This document shows positions 42,849 through 55,853 of a stretch of 64,000 nt of DNA, in pieces. The DNA is taken from NCBI RefSeq assembly GCF_022818495.1, contig NZ_CP089291.1, forward strand, positions 310,001 through 374,000. Direction: 5' to 3'. Source of the DNA: Fodinisporobacter ferrooxydans (GTDB taxonomy: Bacteria > Bacillota > Bacilli > Tumebacillales > MYW30-H2). The notes below the pieces were generated by a model. It did no database searches. It was not told where the DNA came from and worked only from the letters and a program-made list of their open reading frames with translations. The position numbers were made by a program, and so were the translations under genes. Each line of letters opens with the position of its first letter. Position 1 is the stretch's first letter.

Positions 42849-42915
42849 ACGATCAAAAAAATAAGTTTAAGTCAAATATACATTTCAATCAATTCCAAAA
42901 ACCGTAAAATAAAAA

Positions 42916-42990
42916 TGGTGCGACTGACAGGAATCGAACCTGTGGCCCCCACCGTGTCAAGGTGGTGCTCTCCCTCTGAGCTACAGTCGC
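42916..42990 (-). tRNA. tRNA-Val (GAC)
   Basis: Acceptor GCGACTG, anticodon loop TTGACAC between CCACC and GGTGG, CCA encoded. Confidence 0.95.
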
Positions 42991-42994
42991 ATCA

Positions 42995-43071
42995 TGGCGT
43001 GCCCTGAGAGATTCGAACTCCCGGCCTTTTGATTCGTAGTCAAACGCTCTATCCAGCTGAGCTAAGGGCAC
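42995..43071 (-). tRNA. tRNA-Arg (ACG)
   Basis: Acceptor GTGCCCT, anticodon loop CTACGAA; A34 would be edited to inosine by TadA. Confidence 0.95.
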
Positions 43072-43093
43072 AGATCTATTAAAACACATGAAA

Positions 43094-43168
<75 letters not shown>

Positions 43169-43173
43169 ATCGA

Positions 43174-43249
43174 TGGTGAGCCATGCTGGACTCGAACCAG
43201 CGACACCCTGATTAAAAGTCAGGTGCTCTACCAACTGAGCTAATGGCTC
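43174..43249 (-). tRNA. tRNA-Lys (TTT)
   Basis: Acceptor GAGCCAT, anticodon loop CTTTTAA, CCA encoded. Confidence 0.95.
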
Positions 43250-43252
43250 AAA

Positions 43253-43327
43253 TGGCTGGGGATGAAGGATTTGAACCTTCGCATGACGGAGTCAAAGTCC
43301 GTTGCCTTACCGCTTGGCTAATCCCCA
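43253..43327 (-). tRNA. tRNA-Gln (TTG)
   Basis: Acceptor TGGGGAT, anticodon loop CTTTGAC, CCA encoded. Confidence 0.95.
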
Positions 43328-43332
43328 ATCAA

Positions 43333-43409
43333 TGGGGTGAGTGATGGGAATCGAACCCACGGATCCCGGAGCCACAATCCGGTGCGTTAACCACTTCGCC
43401 ACACCCACC
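43333..43409 (-). tRNA. tRNA-His (GTG)
   Basis: Acceptor GTGGGTG with an extra 5' G paired to C73, the His identity feature; anticodon loop TTGTGGC. Confidence 0.95.
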
Positions 43410-43442
43410 ATAAGAATGGCACAATAAACAGCAATAAAACAA

Positions 43443-43518
43443 TGGCAGGGGCGGCAGGACTCGAACCCACGACATGCGGTTTTGGAGACCGCCGTTCTAC
43501 CAGCTGAACTACGCCCCT
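43443..43518 (-). tRNA. tRNA-Trp (CCA)
   Basis: Acceptor AGGGGCG, anticodon loop CTCCAAA, CCA end encoded. UGA is thus not normally read by a Trp-UCA tRNA from this array. Confidence 0.95.
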
Positions 43519-43523
43519 AATCA

Positions 43524-43607
43524 TGGTGGAGGGGGTAGGATTCGAACCTACGAAGCTTCCGCAACGGATTTACAGTCCGCCCCATTTGGCCACTTTGGTA
43601 CCCCTCC
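43524..43607 (-). tRNA. tRNA-Tyr (GTA)
   Basis: Class II with a long variable arm, acceptor GGAGGGG, anticodon loop CTGTAAA. Confidence 0.95.
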
Positions 43608-43611
43608 ATGC

Positions 43612-43687
43612 TGGAGCCACCTGCCGGAATCGAACCGGCGACCTCATCATTACGAGTGATGCGCACTACCGACTGTGCTAAGGTGGC
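43612..43687 (-). tRNA. tRNA-Thr (CGT)
   Basis: Acceptor GCCACCT, anticodon loop CTCGTAA, CCA encoded. Confidence 0.95.
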
Positions 43688-43743
43688 AAAGTTAAAACGT
43701 ATTTTATACTTCCGAATACTAATTGAATAATTTTTGTTGGTAT

Positions 43744-44129
43744 GCAGAGTTCGCTATAAGCCACGTTCTGTAATTCCGTGTTGCAAACGGCAACCAGCCT
43801 CACACAGAATTAGTAGTCATCTATCTATCGTCATACGACGATCCACCCTTGGGTTCATTTCCCCTCAGGCAATTCCCCTACCATAATTTGGGTTTCTCGC
43901 AGATGGGGTTTACCTCGTTCCACTCTTCCCATCGCTGGAAAGACTCGTCTCTGTGGCACTTTAAGACTAATCAGAACTCAGAGAGTCCTTTTCATCGCCG
44001 TCAGTATATTCATACTGCCCTAGCTTATTGATTGGCTAGGCATCCAAACTCTAAGCATCGCAGCTTAGGCGAGCGTGGACTTTCCTCACCATAATGAAAA
44101 TTATGGCGCGACTACTCACTAACCCTGCA
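43744..44129 (-). ncRNA. rnpB: RNase P RNA, type B
   Basis: The minus strand contains GAGGAAAGTCCACGCTCG near the 5' end and ACAGAACGTGGCTTATAG near the 3' end, the two universal RNase P RNA blocks (CRI and CRV). P1 pairs GCAGGGTT (from 44129) with AACTCTGC (43744). The overall layout fits the Bacillus (B) class. It is the ribozyme that trims 5' leaders of tRNA. Here it lies inside a tRNA array that it would itself process, between tRNA-Gly and tRNA-Thr. Confidence 0.93.
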
Positions 44130-44135
44130 GTGAAT

Positions 44136-44208
44136 GGAGCGGGCGAAGGGAATCGAACCCTCGACCAGAGCTTGGGAAGCTCTTGTTTTACCACTAAACT
44201 ACGCCCGC
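44136..44208 (-). tRNA. tRNA-Gly (CCC)
   Basis: Acceptor GCGGGCG, anticodon loop TTCCCAA, CCA encoded. Confidence 0.95.
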
Positions 44209-44211
44209 AAA

Positions 44212-44287
<76 letters not shown>

Positions 44288-44351
44288 TTTACAAACGACA
44301 GACATTATAATATCAAAAACAAATATAAATTTCAATATATTTATTTTCTGT

Positions 44352-44426
44352 TGGTGACCCCAAGGGGATTCGAACCCCTGTTACCGCCGTGAAAGGGCGG
44401 TGTCTTAACCGCTTGACCATGGGGCC
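44352..44426 (-). tRNA. tRNA-Glu (TTC)
   Basis: Acceptor GGCCCCA, anticodon loop CTTTCAC, CCA encoded. First tRNA after the 23S gene, about 72 bp away, with no 5S gene between. Confidence 0.95.
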
Positions 44427-44498
44427 AAACAAAAATGTACTTTCAAAACCAGATGCGAATTCTACCGTACCCTTTGCGCACTTATGCCTTATCGTATA

Positions 44499-49747
<5,249 letters not shown>

Positions 49748-50075
49748 CACTTAGTGCTTCAGCACTTCGTGTGAATTTACTCCGCAACCGAAGGTCGTTG
49801 AAGTTTCCACAAAAAATCGCTTAGCAACCGAAGCATTTGACCCTGTCAGAATCAATACTGACTAATGACAGGAGTTACATAATAACTCCCTGCACTTGTT
49901 TAGTTTTCAAGGAACTTCTTAAATAGTATTCCAATCATCAATAGTATTCCAGTTATCTTCAATGACATACTGTCGAAGCGACGTTTATCAATATATCAAA
50001 CATTATTCATTTTGTCAAACATAAAATCCATGGCAAATCATAGTAATTTACAATTCACCATTCCGATATCAAAAA
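49748..50075 (-). promoter_or_regulatory. rRNA operon leader and promoter region
   Basis: 328 bp with no gene. It holds the leader of the operon with processing-stem sequences and a strong promoter (49990-50018). Confidence 0.75.
49990..50018 (-). promoter_or_regulatory. Strong sigma-A promoter of the rRNA operon
   Basis: TTGACA (50013-50018) and TATATT (49990-49995) on the minus strand are spaced 17 bases, close to the sigma-A consensus, about 240 bp upstream of 16S. Confidence 0.8.
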
Positions 50076-50549
50076 TTATTTTGCTGCTTCTTCCAGATAC
50101 AGATGGTCCGATCCGTACTGATGTTGATTGTGAACATGTAAAGACGGCTGGCAAATCTCCATCGGTTCATTCAAGATCATATCGGGAGAAATCACTCGAT
50201 CCGCGCCAACGCTTCGATATGCGGCTGCATTCGGCCTTTTTTCTGCAACAACGATTACATACGGAATTTTCGCTTCCTTTAATGATTGTACGATAAGAGC
50301 CGTTTCCACAATATCATCTTCAAATACTATTGCAACATCAAACTGCCTTAAAGATGAGTGCTCATGAAATGCCGATCGCTTTGATTCCACCTGTAAGACA
50401 TGCAATCCTTCACTATGTTTTTGAACCCACTTCGAGTGTTCCGATCGGCAATCCAAAATCGACACGCGATTTTCTGATTGGACAAGGGATTGTGCATAAA
50501 CAATTCCGACTGTTCGGATGGTTGATACCAATACATTTGGCATATTCAA
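50076..50549 (-). CDS. RCK/TrkA-N-like Rossmann-fold protein
   Basis: A 157-residue protein. The fold resembles one RCK/TrkA-N Rossmann unit: VLVSTIRTVGIVYAQSLVQSENRVSILD (first strand and helix), FDVAIVFEDDIVETALIVQSLKEA, and YVIVVAEKRPNAAAYRSVGADRVISPDMI, typical of K+-transport regulators. The Gly-rich loop is weakened (TIRTVG). The gene is directly downstream of a c-di-AMP riboswitch, which usually controls K+ uptake and osmotic genes. A K+ channel or transporter regulatory subunit is therefore likely, though no membrane partner is adjacent. Start: the second Met (MPNVLV) is equally possible. Confidence 0.72.
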   Translation of the reverse strand: MNMPNVLVSTIRTVGIVYAQSLVQSENRVSILDCRSEHSKWVQKHSEGLHVLQVESKRSAFHEHSSLRQFDVAIVFEDDIVETALIVQSLKEAKIPYVIVVAEKRPNAAAYRSVGADRVISPDMILNEPMEICQPSLHVHNQHQYGSDHLYLEEAAK

Positions 50550-50572
50550 TCAACTCCTGTTTTTGTGCAAAA

Positions 50573-50605
50573 CAAAAAAGACCTACAATTTTAGAAGGTC
50601 CTACT
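50573..50605 (-). terminator. Attenuator terminator of the c-di-AMP riboswitch
   Basis: On the minus strand GACCTTC pairs with GTAGGTC around TAAAATT, followed by six T. It lies between the aptamer and the RCK gene, so ligand binding should stop transcription. Confidence 0.75.
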
Positions 50606-50611
50606 GACCTC

Positions 50612-50745
50612 CTTGCAATTGCCTACGAAGTTAGCTGACGGGTTAGGACGGCAAGGAACATACATCCTTTCTGCAAACAAACAGAATTCACCCCAAAAAG
50701 TGGTTCCTCCGTTCTCATTGTTTTGAGATTCGGCTTTATGCAATT
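50612..50745 (-). promoter_or_regulatory. c-di-AMP riboswitch (ydaO/yuaA type)
   Basis: Conserved pieces of the ydaO aptamer are visible in order on the minus strand: AGCCGAATC, GAACGGAGGAACCA, GGGGTGAATTC, then CCTTGCCGTCCTAACCCGTC and AGCTAACTTCGTAGGC. Downstream is a terminator hairpin and then the RCK-like gene. In known cases c-di-AMP binding turns off K+ uptake and cell-wall genes. Confidence 0.85.
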
Positions 50746-50781
50746 GTATAGTACTATTATATCACCAAATTCAAAAAAACG

Positions 50782-51495
50782 TCATATATTGAGGTTCTTT
50801 TCTCTTGTAGTCAGCCAGTTTTTATGAACGACCTGCAAATATTCCCGCATGGTTTGCTCCGCCAAATTGGGCTGCTGCCGTTTCACTGCATCATATATAT
50901 CCTGCAATTGTTTTAAAACGATATGCAAATATTGTGTTTCATTATGTACGAGTTGAATCACACTGCGCAAAGGCTCCGCAATAATGGACATGTAATTCAT
51001 AAAAATCGAATTATGAGTTGCTTCTGCAAGATAGATATGAAAATATATATCTTCACGGGCCCGAATCTCCGGATCTGTTGCTATTTCCAAATTGAACAAC
51101 ATTTGTGCCAATTTCGAAAGATCTTCTTCATTCCTTCGTTCTGCTGCAAATTTGGCAATCCCTGTTTCCATTAAAAAACAAACGTCCATCAATTCATTCA
51201 TGTGATTTACGCCAAGCAAAAAGGCTGCATTCATCGGCTGTGTAATTCTTTCCACATCAACCGTATGGACAAATGTCCCTTCCCCGTGACGAAGATCTAT
51301 CAGACCCATCCCCTGCAGAGCGCTAAAAGCTTCACGGACTGTTGCACGGCTCACACCGAACTGTACAGACAATTCTTTTAGCGGCGGCAACTTATCTCCC
51401 GGCTTCAGTTCACCTGCTGCAATCATTTGGCGTATCTGATCCGCCACTTGTTCGTAAATTTTTTTTGACCGAATTTTTTTTACTTCCATGGTCAC
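50782..51495 (-). CDS. GntR/FadR-family transcriptional regulator
   Basis: A 237-residue protein; GTG 51495 follows AAAGG at five bases, with ATG two codons later as an alternative. Residues 8-75 are a GntR winged helix (KIYEQVADQIRQMIAAGEL, KELSVQFGVSRATVREAFSAL). Residues 95-230 form the helical FCD ligand-binding domain (MDVCFLMETGIAKFAAERR, DIYFHIYLAEATHNSIF) with the usual metal-binding Asp and His. Relatives sense lactate, gluconate or other acids. No obvious target operon is adjacent. Confidence 0.9.
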   Translation of the reverse strand: MTMEVKKIRSKKIYEQVADQIRQMIAAGELKPGDKLPPLKELSVQFGVSRATVREAFSALQGMGLIDLRHGEGTFVHTVDVERITQPMNAAFLLGVNHMNELMDVCFLMETGIAKFAAERRNEEDLSKLAQMLFNLEIATDPEIRAREDIYFHIYLAEATHNSIFMNYMSIIAEPLRSVIQLVHNETQYLHIVLKQLQDIYDAVKRQQPNLAEQTMREYLQVVHKNWLTTREKNLNI

Positions 51496-51584
51496 ACGAA
51501 CCTTTCATCGTCAATCCCCATAAACACACATACTATGTGATTCTCATTAATTATAGAAAACCAGCGCATTCGCTTACAAGAGGA

Positions 51585-51719
51585 TGTTCAAAAAGCAGTC
51601 AAAACTCCACGGCGGATTGCTTTGTCGAAGCACTCCTTGTGTCTTACTTAACCACTTTTTATACGAAAATAACATTTTCATATCATGTGATGGCCATAAG
51701 GCCATGAAAGTTTTGAACA
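51585..51719. repeat. MITE-like 135-bp unit
   Basis: TGTTCAAAA at the left and TTTTGAACA at the right are exact inverse 9-mers, with an inner palindrome ATGGCCATAAGGCCAT. No coding capacity. The ends resemble the IS1182 ends (CTGTTCAAAAAG) in this window, so it may be mobilised by that family. Confidence 0.5.
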
Positions 51720-51822
51720 CGCACTGCAAGAACTTATTTTCTCTTCTATATTAAAAAAACGTTCTAAAATATAACATCTGTCTAAAAAGAACCTACTGCA
51801 GAAGAGAAAATCCAAAAGAAAG

Positions 51823-51846
51823 AAAAACCCCGCGCAAGGCGAGGTT
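51823..51846 (-). terminator. Terminator of the BI-1 gene
   Basis: On the minus strand AACCTCGC and GCGGGGTT pair around CTTGC, followed by TTTTCTTTC. Confidence 0.75.
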
Positions 51847-51864
51847 CGTAATGGAAAGAAAATT

Positions 51865-52512
51865 TTAGTCTCTGCGTAAACTTACTCCAAAAAAGCGCAA
51901 GATAAAAATAAACAGGTTTACGAAATCCAGATAAAGACTTAAAACAACCAGCGGTACGTCTTCCTGCGCCACGCCATAACGGGCAATTCGGCTTACATCA
52001 AACAATACATAGCCGATAAAGATGAGGATGCCGATTACACTGTATATCATTTCCGCTTGCGTGGAGAACGGAATAAAAATGTTTACAATCCCCATCCCCA
52101 CAAGCGCAAGCACGCCCATAAACAAAAATCCGCCCAAGAAATTAAAATTTGCCTTGGATATGGCTGCATACGCGGCTGCACCGCCAAAGGCGATGACTGT
52201 TACTAGAAATGCACGGTAAATGATGTCAATTCCATATTGATACGCAAAATTATAAACAATCGGGAACAATGTCATGCCCGAAATAAATGTGAACGTATAG
52301 ACAAAAGCGAACCCGACTGCTCTTCTGCGCCGCATGAAAGTAGCAGCGAAGATCATGACTACTTCAATGATCGAGAGCGGCAGAAAGAAAGCGCCCGGTA
52401 CAAATTGTCCTGCATATAGTCCAATCGTACCGATCAACAAGCTCAAGAAAAAGCTCGGCAACACGCGTGCAGGCCCATACTGCCGTTGTGACACAGAACC
52501 ATAATCATACAT
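51865..52512 (-). CDS. Bax inhibitor-1 (YccA/BI-1) family membrane protein
   Basis: A 215-residue protein from ATG 52512 (MYDYGSVSQRQYGPA), with AAGGAGG eight bases before it; the longer frame lacks such a site. Seven hydrophobic helices follow, e.g. FFLSLLIGTIGLYAGQFV, VGFAFVYTFTFISGMTLFP and IYSVIGILIFIGYVLFDVSRI. The last contains the conserved Asp (LFDVSRI) of the BI-1 di-Asp pH sensor, and a second Asp follows in YLDFVNLFIFILRFF. Family members are H+/Ca2+ leak channels or membrane protease modulators. Confidence 0.9.
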   Translation of the reverse strand: MYDYGSVSQRQYGPARVLPSFFLSLLIGTIGLYAGQFVPGAFFLPLSIIEVVMIFAATFMRRRRAVGFAFVYTFTFISGMTLFPIVYNFAYQYGIDIIYRAFLVTVIAFGGAAAYAAISKANFNFLGGFLFMGVLALVGMGIVNIFIPFSTQAEMIYSVIGILIFIGYVLFDVSRIARYGVAQEDVPLVVLSLYLDFVNLFIFILRFFGVSLRRD

Positions 52513-52816
52513 AGAGAATCCCTCCTTAAATCGTATTGTATAACAAAATTGCAATTTTTTCACTAATTCTCGCTGATTTTGGCCGATCCTGCTGCCGCCA
52601 CATGTTTCTATTACTTATATATGGCTTGCCCTCCTGATTCATACTGCTGAAACCATTAGCTTCGTCAACCTTTTTCGCCAAACTTTTCGGCGCAGTGCTT
52701 TAGCGCTTGAGTCGAGACTTATCCCCATGTGGGGATTATACTATTGACATCTAAAATTTTTACTTTCCGATAGTACAAGATACTTTAATTATCATTTTAT
52801 CCAATTCCGGCAATTG

Positions 52817-53113
52817 TTAACACCCGGACAATCCGTTTGGCCTGCTGATCATGAATTCGTCCTGTTCCACATCATAATCAATCGAAAGGCTCTGCAGATA
52901 ATTCAGAGCAAATGGGTCGATATAAAAAGCAATATCTTGCATGTGCAACGTTTGATCACCGGTTATTGACTCATCCAGAGTCAGTTTGAATGATGCCCCG
53001 CCTCAGCCAGGTACGACAGATACACGGACACCCGTGCTTTCCGACTCACCCGCCAAAATGTCTTTCAACTTCTTCGCTGCTTCTTCCGATACGAAAAACG
53101 GCTGTTTATCCAT
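52817..53113 (-). CDS. HesB/IscA-like protein with in-frame UGA (probable selenoprotein)
   Basis: From ATG 53113 (GGAG eight bases upstream) the minus strand reads 36 codons (MDKQPFFVSEEAAKKLKDIL...GVRVSVVPG), then TGA at 53003-53005. It continues GGASFKLTLDESITGDQTLH...DIAFYIDPFALNYLQSL and DEFMISRPNGLSGC, stop 52817. Total 98 codons, the family's usual size. The TGA takes the place of the first conserved Cys of the A-type Fe-S scaffold family (IscA-like SGCSG), and the final Cys is present. A hairpin with stem TGACTC/GAGTCA and loop TGGAT lies about 19 nt past the TGA, as in bacterial SECIS elements. It follows mutY by five bases. A nonsense mutation is the alternative. Confidence 0.72.
52964..52986 (-). 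promoter_or_regulatory. Candidate bacterial SECIS hairpin
   Basis: The minus strand has TGACTC, loop TGGAT, GAGTCA (52967-52983), extendable by one or two pairs. The loop carries GG, and its start is about 25 nt after the UGA. Spacing and loop agree with known bacterial SECIS rules, but it was found by eye. Confidence 0.6.
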
Positions 53114-53118
53114 AATTT

Positions 53119-54225
53119 TCACTCCATCCCCTTCCACTTTGAAAGAATTTTCAGATGAACATTCGGAAACGTAAATTGTTCCAACTCCTCAATCGGTACA
53201 AAACAGTGGCCGCTGTCTTTATCTGAAACTTGCGCCAGGAGCGATTGCTCGCTCTCTGACAGGAAACATTTATACACATTCATGTTCCATTTAATATGAG
53301 AAAATACGTGTTGTACCGTAAAAAAACGCTCACCTATTTGCAATCGGAAACCATATTGTTCATAAAAAGAGGTTTGCAGTGATGTTGGCTCATCCTCTCC
53401 TGTCACCTCATATGTAGGCAACTGCCATAATCCGGCCAGCAAGCCCTCATTGGAACGGCGGTTTATCCAAATCTTCCGCTCCTGCTCGATCAGCGGGACA
53501 ACGATCTGTTGTTCCCGGGGCGGTTTCTTTTTTTCTTTGACAGGCAGCTCTTTTTGTACGCCTTCCGCGTATGCCCGACAGACGGTTTGAACCGGGCAGC
53601 CCAAACAGCGCGGATTGCCGGGAATGCATACAAGCGCGCCGAGTTCCATGAGACCTTGGTTAAACTGGCTTGCTTTTCCGGTTGGAATCATCTGCTGAAC
53701 CATCTGCTCAATCGTTTTCCGTGTTTTTTGTTTGCCAATATCATCGTACAAATAAAATACGCGGGAAATCACGCGCATGACATTTCCGTCTACAGCGGGA
53801 ATTTCCTTATTATATGCGATGCTAAGGACTGCACCCAACGTATACGGGCCAACGCCTGGCAAGTTTCCCATGGCATCCGGCTCATCCGGTACGATTCCAT
53901 TATAATGTGTTTGTACTTCCCGCACCGCTTGATGCAAATTGCGCGCACGGGAATAATACCCCAAACCTTCCCACGCTTTTAAAACGCGGTCTTCCGGTGC
54001 GTCCGCCAGTTCCTGAAGTGTGGGGAACTGCTCCATAAATCGTTCGTAATAGGGAATGACAGCTTCTACGCGAGTCTGCTGCAGCATGATTTCCGATACC
54101 CATATTCGATACGGATCCCGTTCTCTTCTCCACGGCAGTTGACGTTTGTTTTTTTCATACCATTGCACCAAAAGGTCTGCAAACGCCATTGCCTGATGCT
54201 GATCATATCTCTGTGTATGTTTCAA
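53119..54225 (-). CDS. mutY: A/G-specific adenine glycosylase
   Basis: A 368-residue DNA-repair enzyme that removes A opposite 8-oxoG. Motifs: RIWVSEIMLQQTRVEAVIPYYERF (catalytic Glu of the family), the HhH-GPD motif NLPGVGPYTLGAVLSIAYN with IPAVDGNVMRV (catalytic Asp), and the 4Fe-4S cluster CIPGNPRCLGCPVQTVC. The C-terminal NUDIX-like 8-oxoG recognition domain spans about residues 235-365. It is co-oriented with the HesB-like gene just downstream, which is notable because MutY itself carries a 4Fe-4S cluster. Confidence 0.96.
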   Translation of the reverse strand: MKHTQRYDQHQAMAFADLLVQWYEKNKRQLPWRRERDPYRIWVSEIMLQQTRVEAVIPYYERFMEQFPTLQELADAPEDRVLKAWEGLGYYSRARNLHQAVREVQTHYNGIVPDEPDAMGNLPGVGPYTLGAVLSIAYNKEIPAVDGNVMRVISRVFYLYDDIGKQKTRKTIEQMVQQMIPTGKASQFNQGLMELGALVCIPGNPRCLGCPVQTVCRAYAEGVQKELPVKEKKKPPREQQIVVPLIEQERKIWINRRSNEGLLAGLWQLPTYEVTGEDEPTSLQTSFYEQYGFRLQIGERFFTVQHVFSHIKWNMNVYKCFLSESEQSLLAQVSDKDSGHCFVPIEELEQFTFPNVHLKILSKWKGME

Positions 54226-54238
54226 TCGATTTCACCAG

Positions 54239-55354
54239 TTATTTTAAATTTTCAGGGTTGAGACATTTCAATTTATCGATCACAAACAGCCCGTCTTTGC
54301 GAATCAATACATCATCGAAATAAATCTCGCCGCCGCCGTATTCCGGCCTTTGTATACACACCATATCCCAGTGAATGGAAGACTGATTGCCATTGTACGC
54401 ATCGTCATAGCAATTTCCCGGTGTAAAATGGAAGCTGCCGGCGATTTTTTCATCAAATAAAATATCTTTCATCGGATGCAATATGTAGGGATTGACGGCA
54501 ATGCTGAATTCTCCAACATAACGCGCCCCTTCATCCGTATCGAAAACTTCCGTGATGCGTTTTGTATCATTGGCGGTCGCATTGATGATCTTTCCATTTT
54601 GAAATTCCAGATGCACTTGTTCGAACGTAAATCCGGAATAAGGTGACGGCGTATTGAACGTAATATGTCCGTTCACCGAATCCCGAACGGGTGCCGTATA
54701 CACTTCACCATCCGGAATATTCATTTCACCTGCGCATTTGACTGCCGGGATATCTTTAATGGAAAACGCCAAATCAGTCCCTGGTCCGACGATATGTACA
54801 CGATCTGTCCGGTTCATCAATGCTGCCAATACATCCATTGATTTGGACATCTTCTGATAATCGAGGCAGCATACATCGAAGTAAAAATCGGCAAACGCCG
54901 CTGTACTCATATTGGCCAATTGCGCCATCGAATGGTTCGGGTAGCGCAAAATACACCATTTGGTGCGTTTTACCCGTTCATCAAAGTGCACCGGCGTTTG
55001 ATAAAATTTGGACCAAATCTTCATTTTATCTGCCGGAACATCCGCCAGTTCATTAATATTGGCGCCTGCCCGGATGCCGATATACGCATCCATGTCTTTC
55101 ATTCGATCGACTTCATATTTTGCCATCGTTTTGATTTGCTCTTCCGTACATTCCAGCAAAATCGCCCGCAGCAACTCATTATTTTTGTTTGTAACAAACG
55201 GCTGCCCGCCGGCCAGATACGCTTGCCTGACGAGTTCTTGCGCAAGCGGCAACGCCGAATCAAATACTTCGATCAGCACCTTTTCTCCTTGCTGCAGCTT
55301 CACGCTATATTGAATCAAAGTTTGCGCCAATTGTTCGATTCTTGGATCCCTCAT
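54239..55354 (-). CDS. M29-family metallo-aminopeptidase (AmpS/PepS-like)
   Basis: A 371-residue cytosolic peptidase, starting at ATG 55354 (MRDPRIEQLAQTLIQYSVKLQQGEKVLIE), behind GGGAGGCG. Characteristic segments: CAGEMNIPDGEVYTAP with the first metal Glu, EFSIAVNPYILHPMKDILFDEKIAGSFHF and DAYNGNQSSIHWDMV with the further metal ligands Glu/His/Asp. Length and layout equal the family norm. It releases N-terminal residues from peptides. It lies 13 bp upstream of mutY on the same strand and may be co-transcribed with it. Confidence 0.92.
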   Translation of the reverse strand: MRDPRIEQLAQTLIQYSVKLQQGEKVLIEVFDSALPLAQELVRQAYLAGGQPFVTNKNNELLRAILLECTEEQIKTMAKYEVDRMKDMDAYIGIRAGANINELADVPADKMKIWSKFYQTPVHFDERVKRTKWCILRYPNHSMAQLANMSTAAFADFYFDVCCLDYQKMSKSMDVLAALMNRTDRVHIVGPGTDLAFSIKDIPAVKCAGEMNIPDGEVYTAPVRDSVNGHITFNTPSPYSGFTFEQVHLEFQNGKIINATANDTKRITEVFDTDEGARYVGEFSIAVNPYILHPMKDILFDEKIAGSFHFTPGNCYDDAYNGNQSSIHWDMVCIQRPEYGGGEIYFDDVLIRKDGLFVIDKLKCLNPENLK

Positions 55355-55527
55355 ATAAGCATCGCCTCCCGTGTTCAAACATTTTATTGCTTACTTTTTA
55401 TTACTTGCAGTCTATACCTTATTCTTTGTAAAAACAACACAAATTACTTGCCCCTTTTCTTTTGTAAAAACAAGGATGGGTAATCCGCATGGCACGCTGC
55501 ACAAACTATAGCGGGGAGGTGTGTAGA

Positions 55528-55728
55528 ATGTTCGAACTGATGAATACATTTATGCCTCGCAGAAGGAATAACGGGATGGGCATGTTTACATCCATGCTCG
55601 TCGGGGCAACTGTCGGCATTGCTGCTTGGGAAGTCACCCGCAGAGCCATGAGCGGGAATACAGGCGGGCAAATCACCGACAAGGCAATCAATCAAATGGC
55701 GGATACTGTCATGCAATCCCTGAAGTAA
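55528..55728 (+). CDS. Small hypothetical membrane-associated protein
   Basis: A 66-residue protein from ATG 55528, behind GGGGAGGTGTG. It has a basic start (MPRRRNNGMGMF), a hydrophobic segment (TSMLVGATVGIAAWEVTRRAM) and a polar helix ending DTVMQSLK. It resembles short YtxH/DUF-type proteins of Bacilli, but I cannot name a family. The earlier in-frame ATG at 55489 lacks a ribosome site. Confidence 0.6.
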   Translation: MFELMNTFMPRRRNNGMGMFTSMLVGATVGIAAWEVTRRAMSGNTGGQITDKAINQMADTVMQSLK

Positions 55729-55750
55729 TCCAAGTCGCAAGATCATTGCA

Positions 55751-55789
55751 AAAAGGATTCGGGTTGTGTTTCCATGACCCGAATCCCCA
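55751..55789 (-). terminator. Terminator of the fumarase gene
   Basis: GGATTCGGGT and ACCCGAATCC flank a 12-base loop; on the minus strand five T follow. Lies about 65 bp past the fumarase stop. Confidence 0.75.
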
Positions 55790-55853
55790 ATGATCGATCA
55801 TTCAAGGTTGTACGATCCCGGCATTGCGCTCATTCTTTAAAAGCGGCCGCCCA

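Larger units (their letters stand above)
51496..51864. other. Intergenic region with MITE-like repeat and terminator
   Basis: 369 bp without a gene. It contains the 135-bp inverted-repeat unit (51585-51719) and the BI-1 terminator (51823-51846). Confidence 0.6.

Noticed and set aside
43849-44031. Open frame inside rnpB
   Set aside because: The sequence is clearly RNase P RNA; the frame is accidental.
44427-44498. 5S rRNA between 23S and tRNA-Glu
   Set aside because: Only 72 bp of AT-rich sequence is present and no 5S-like block can be read.
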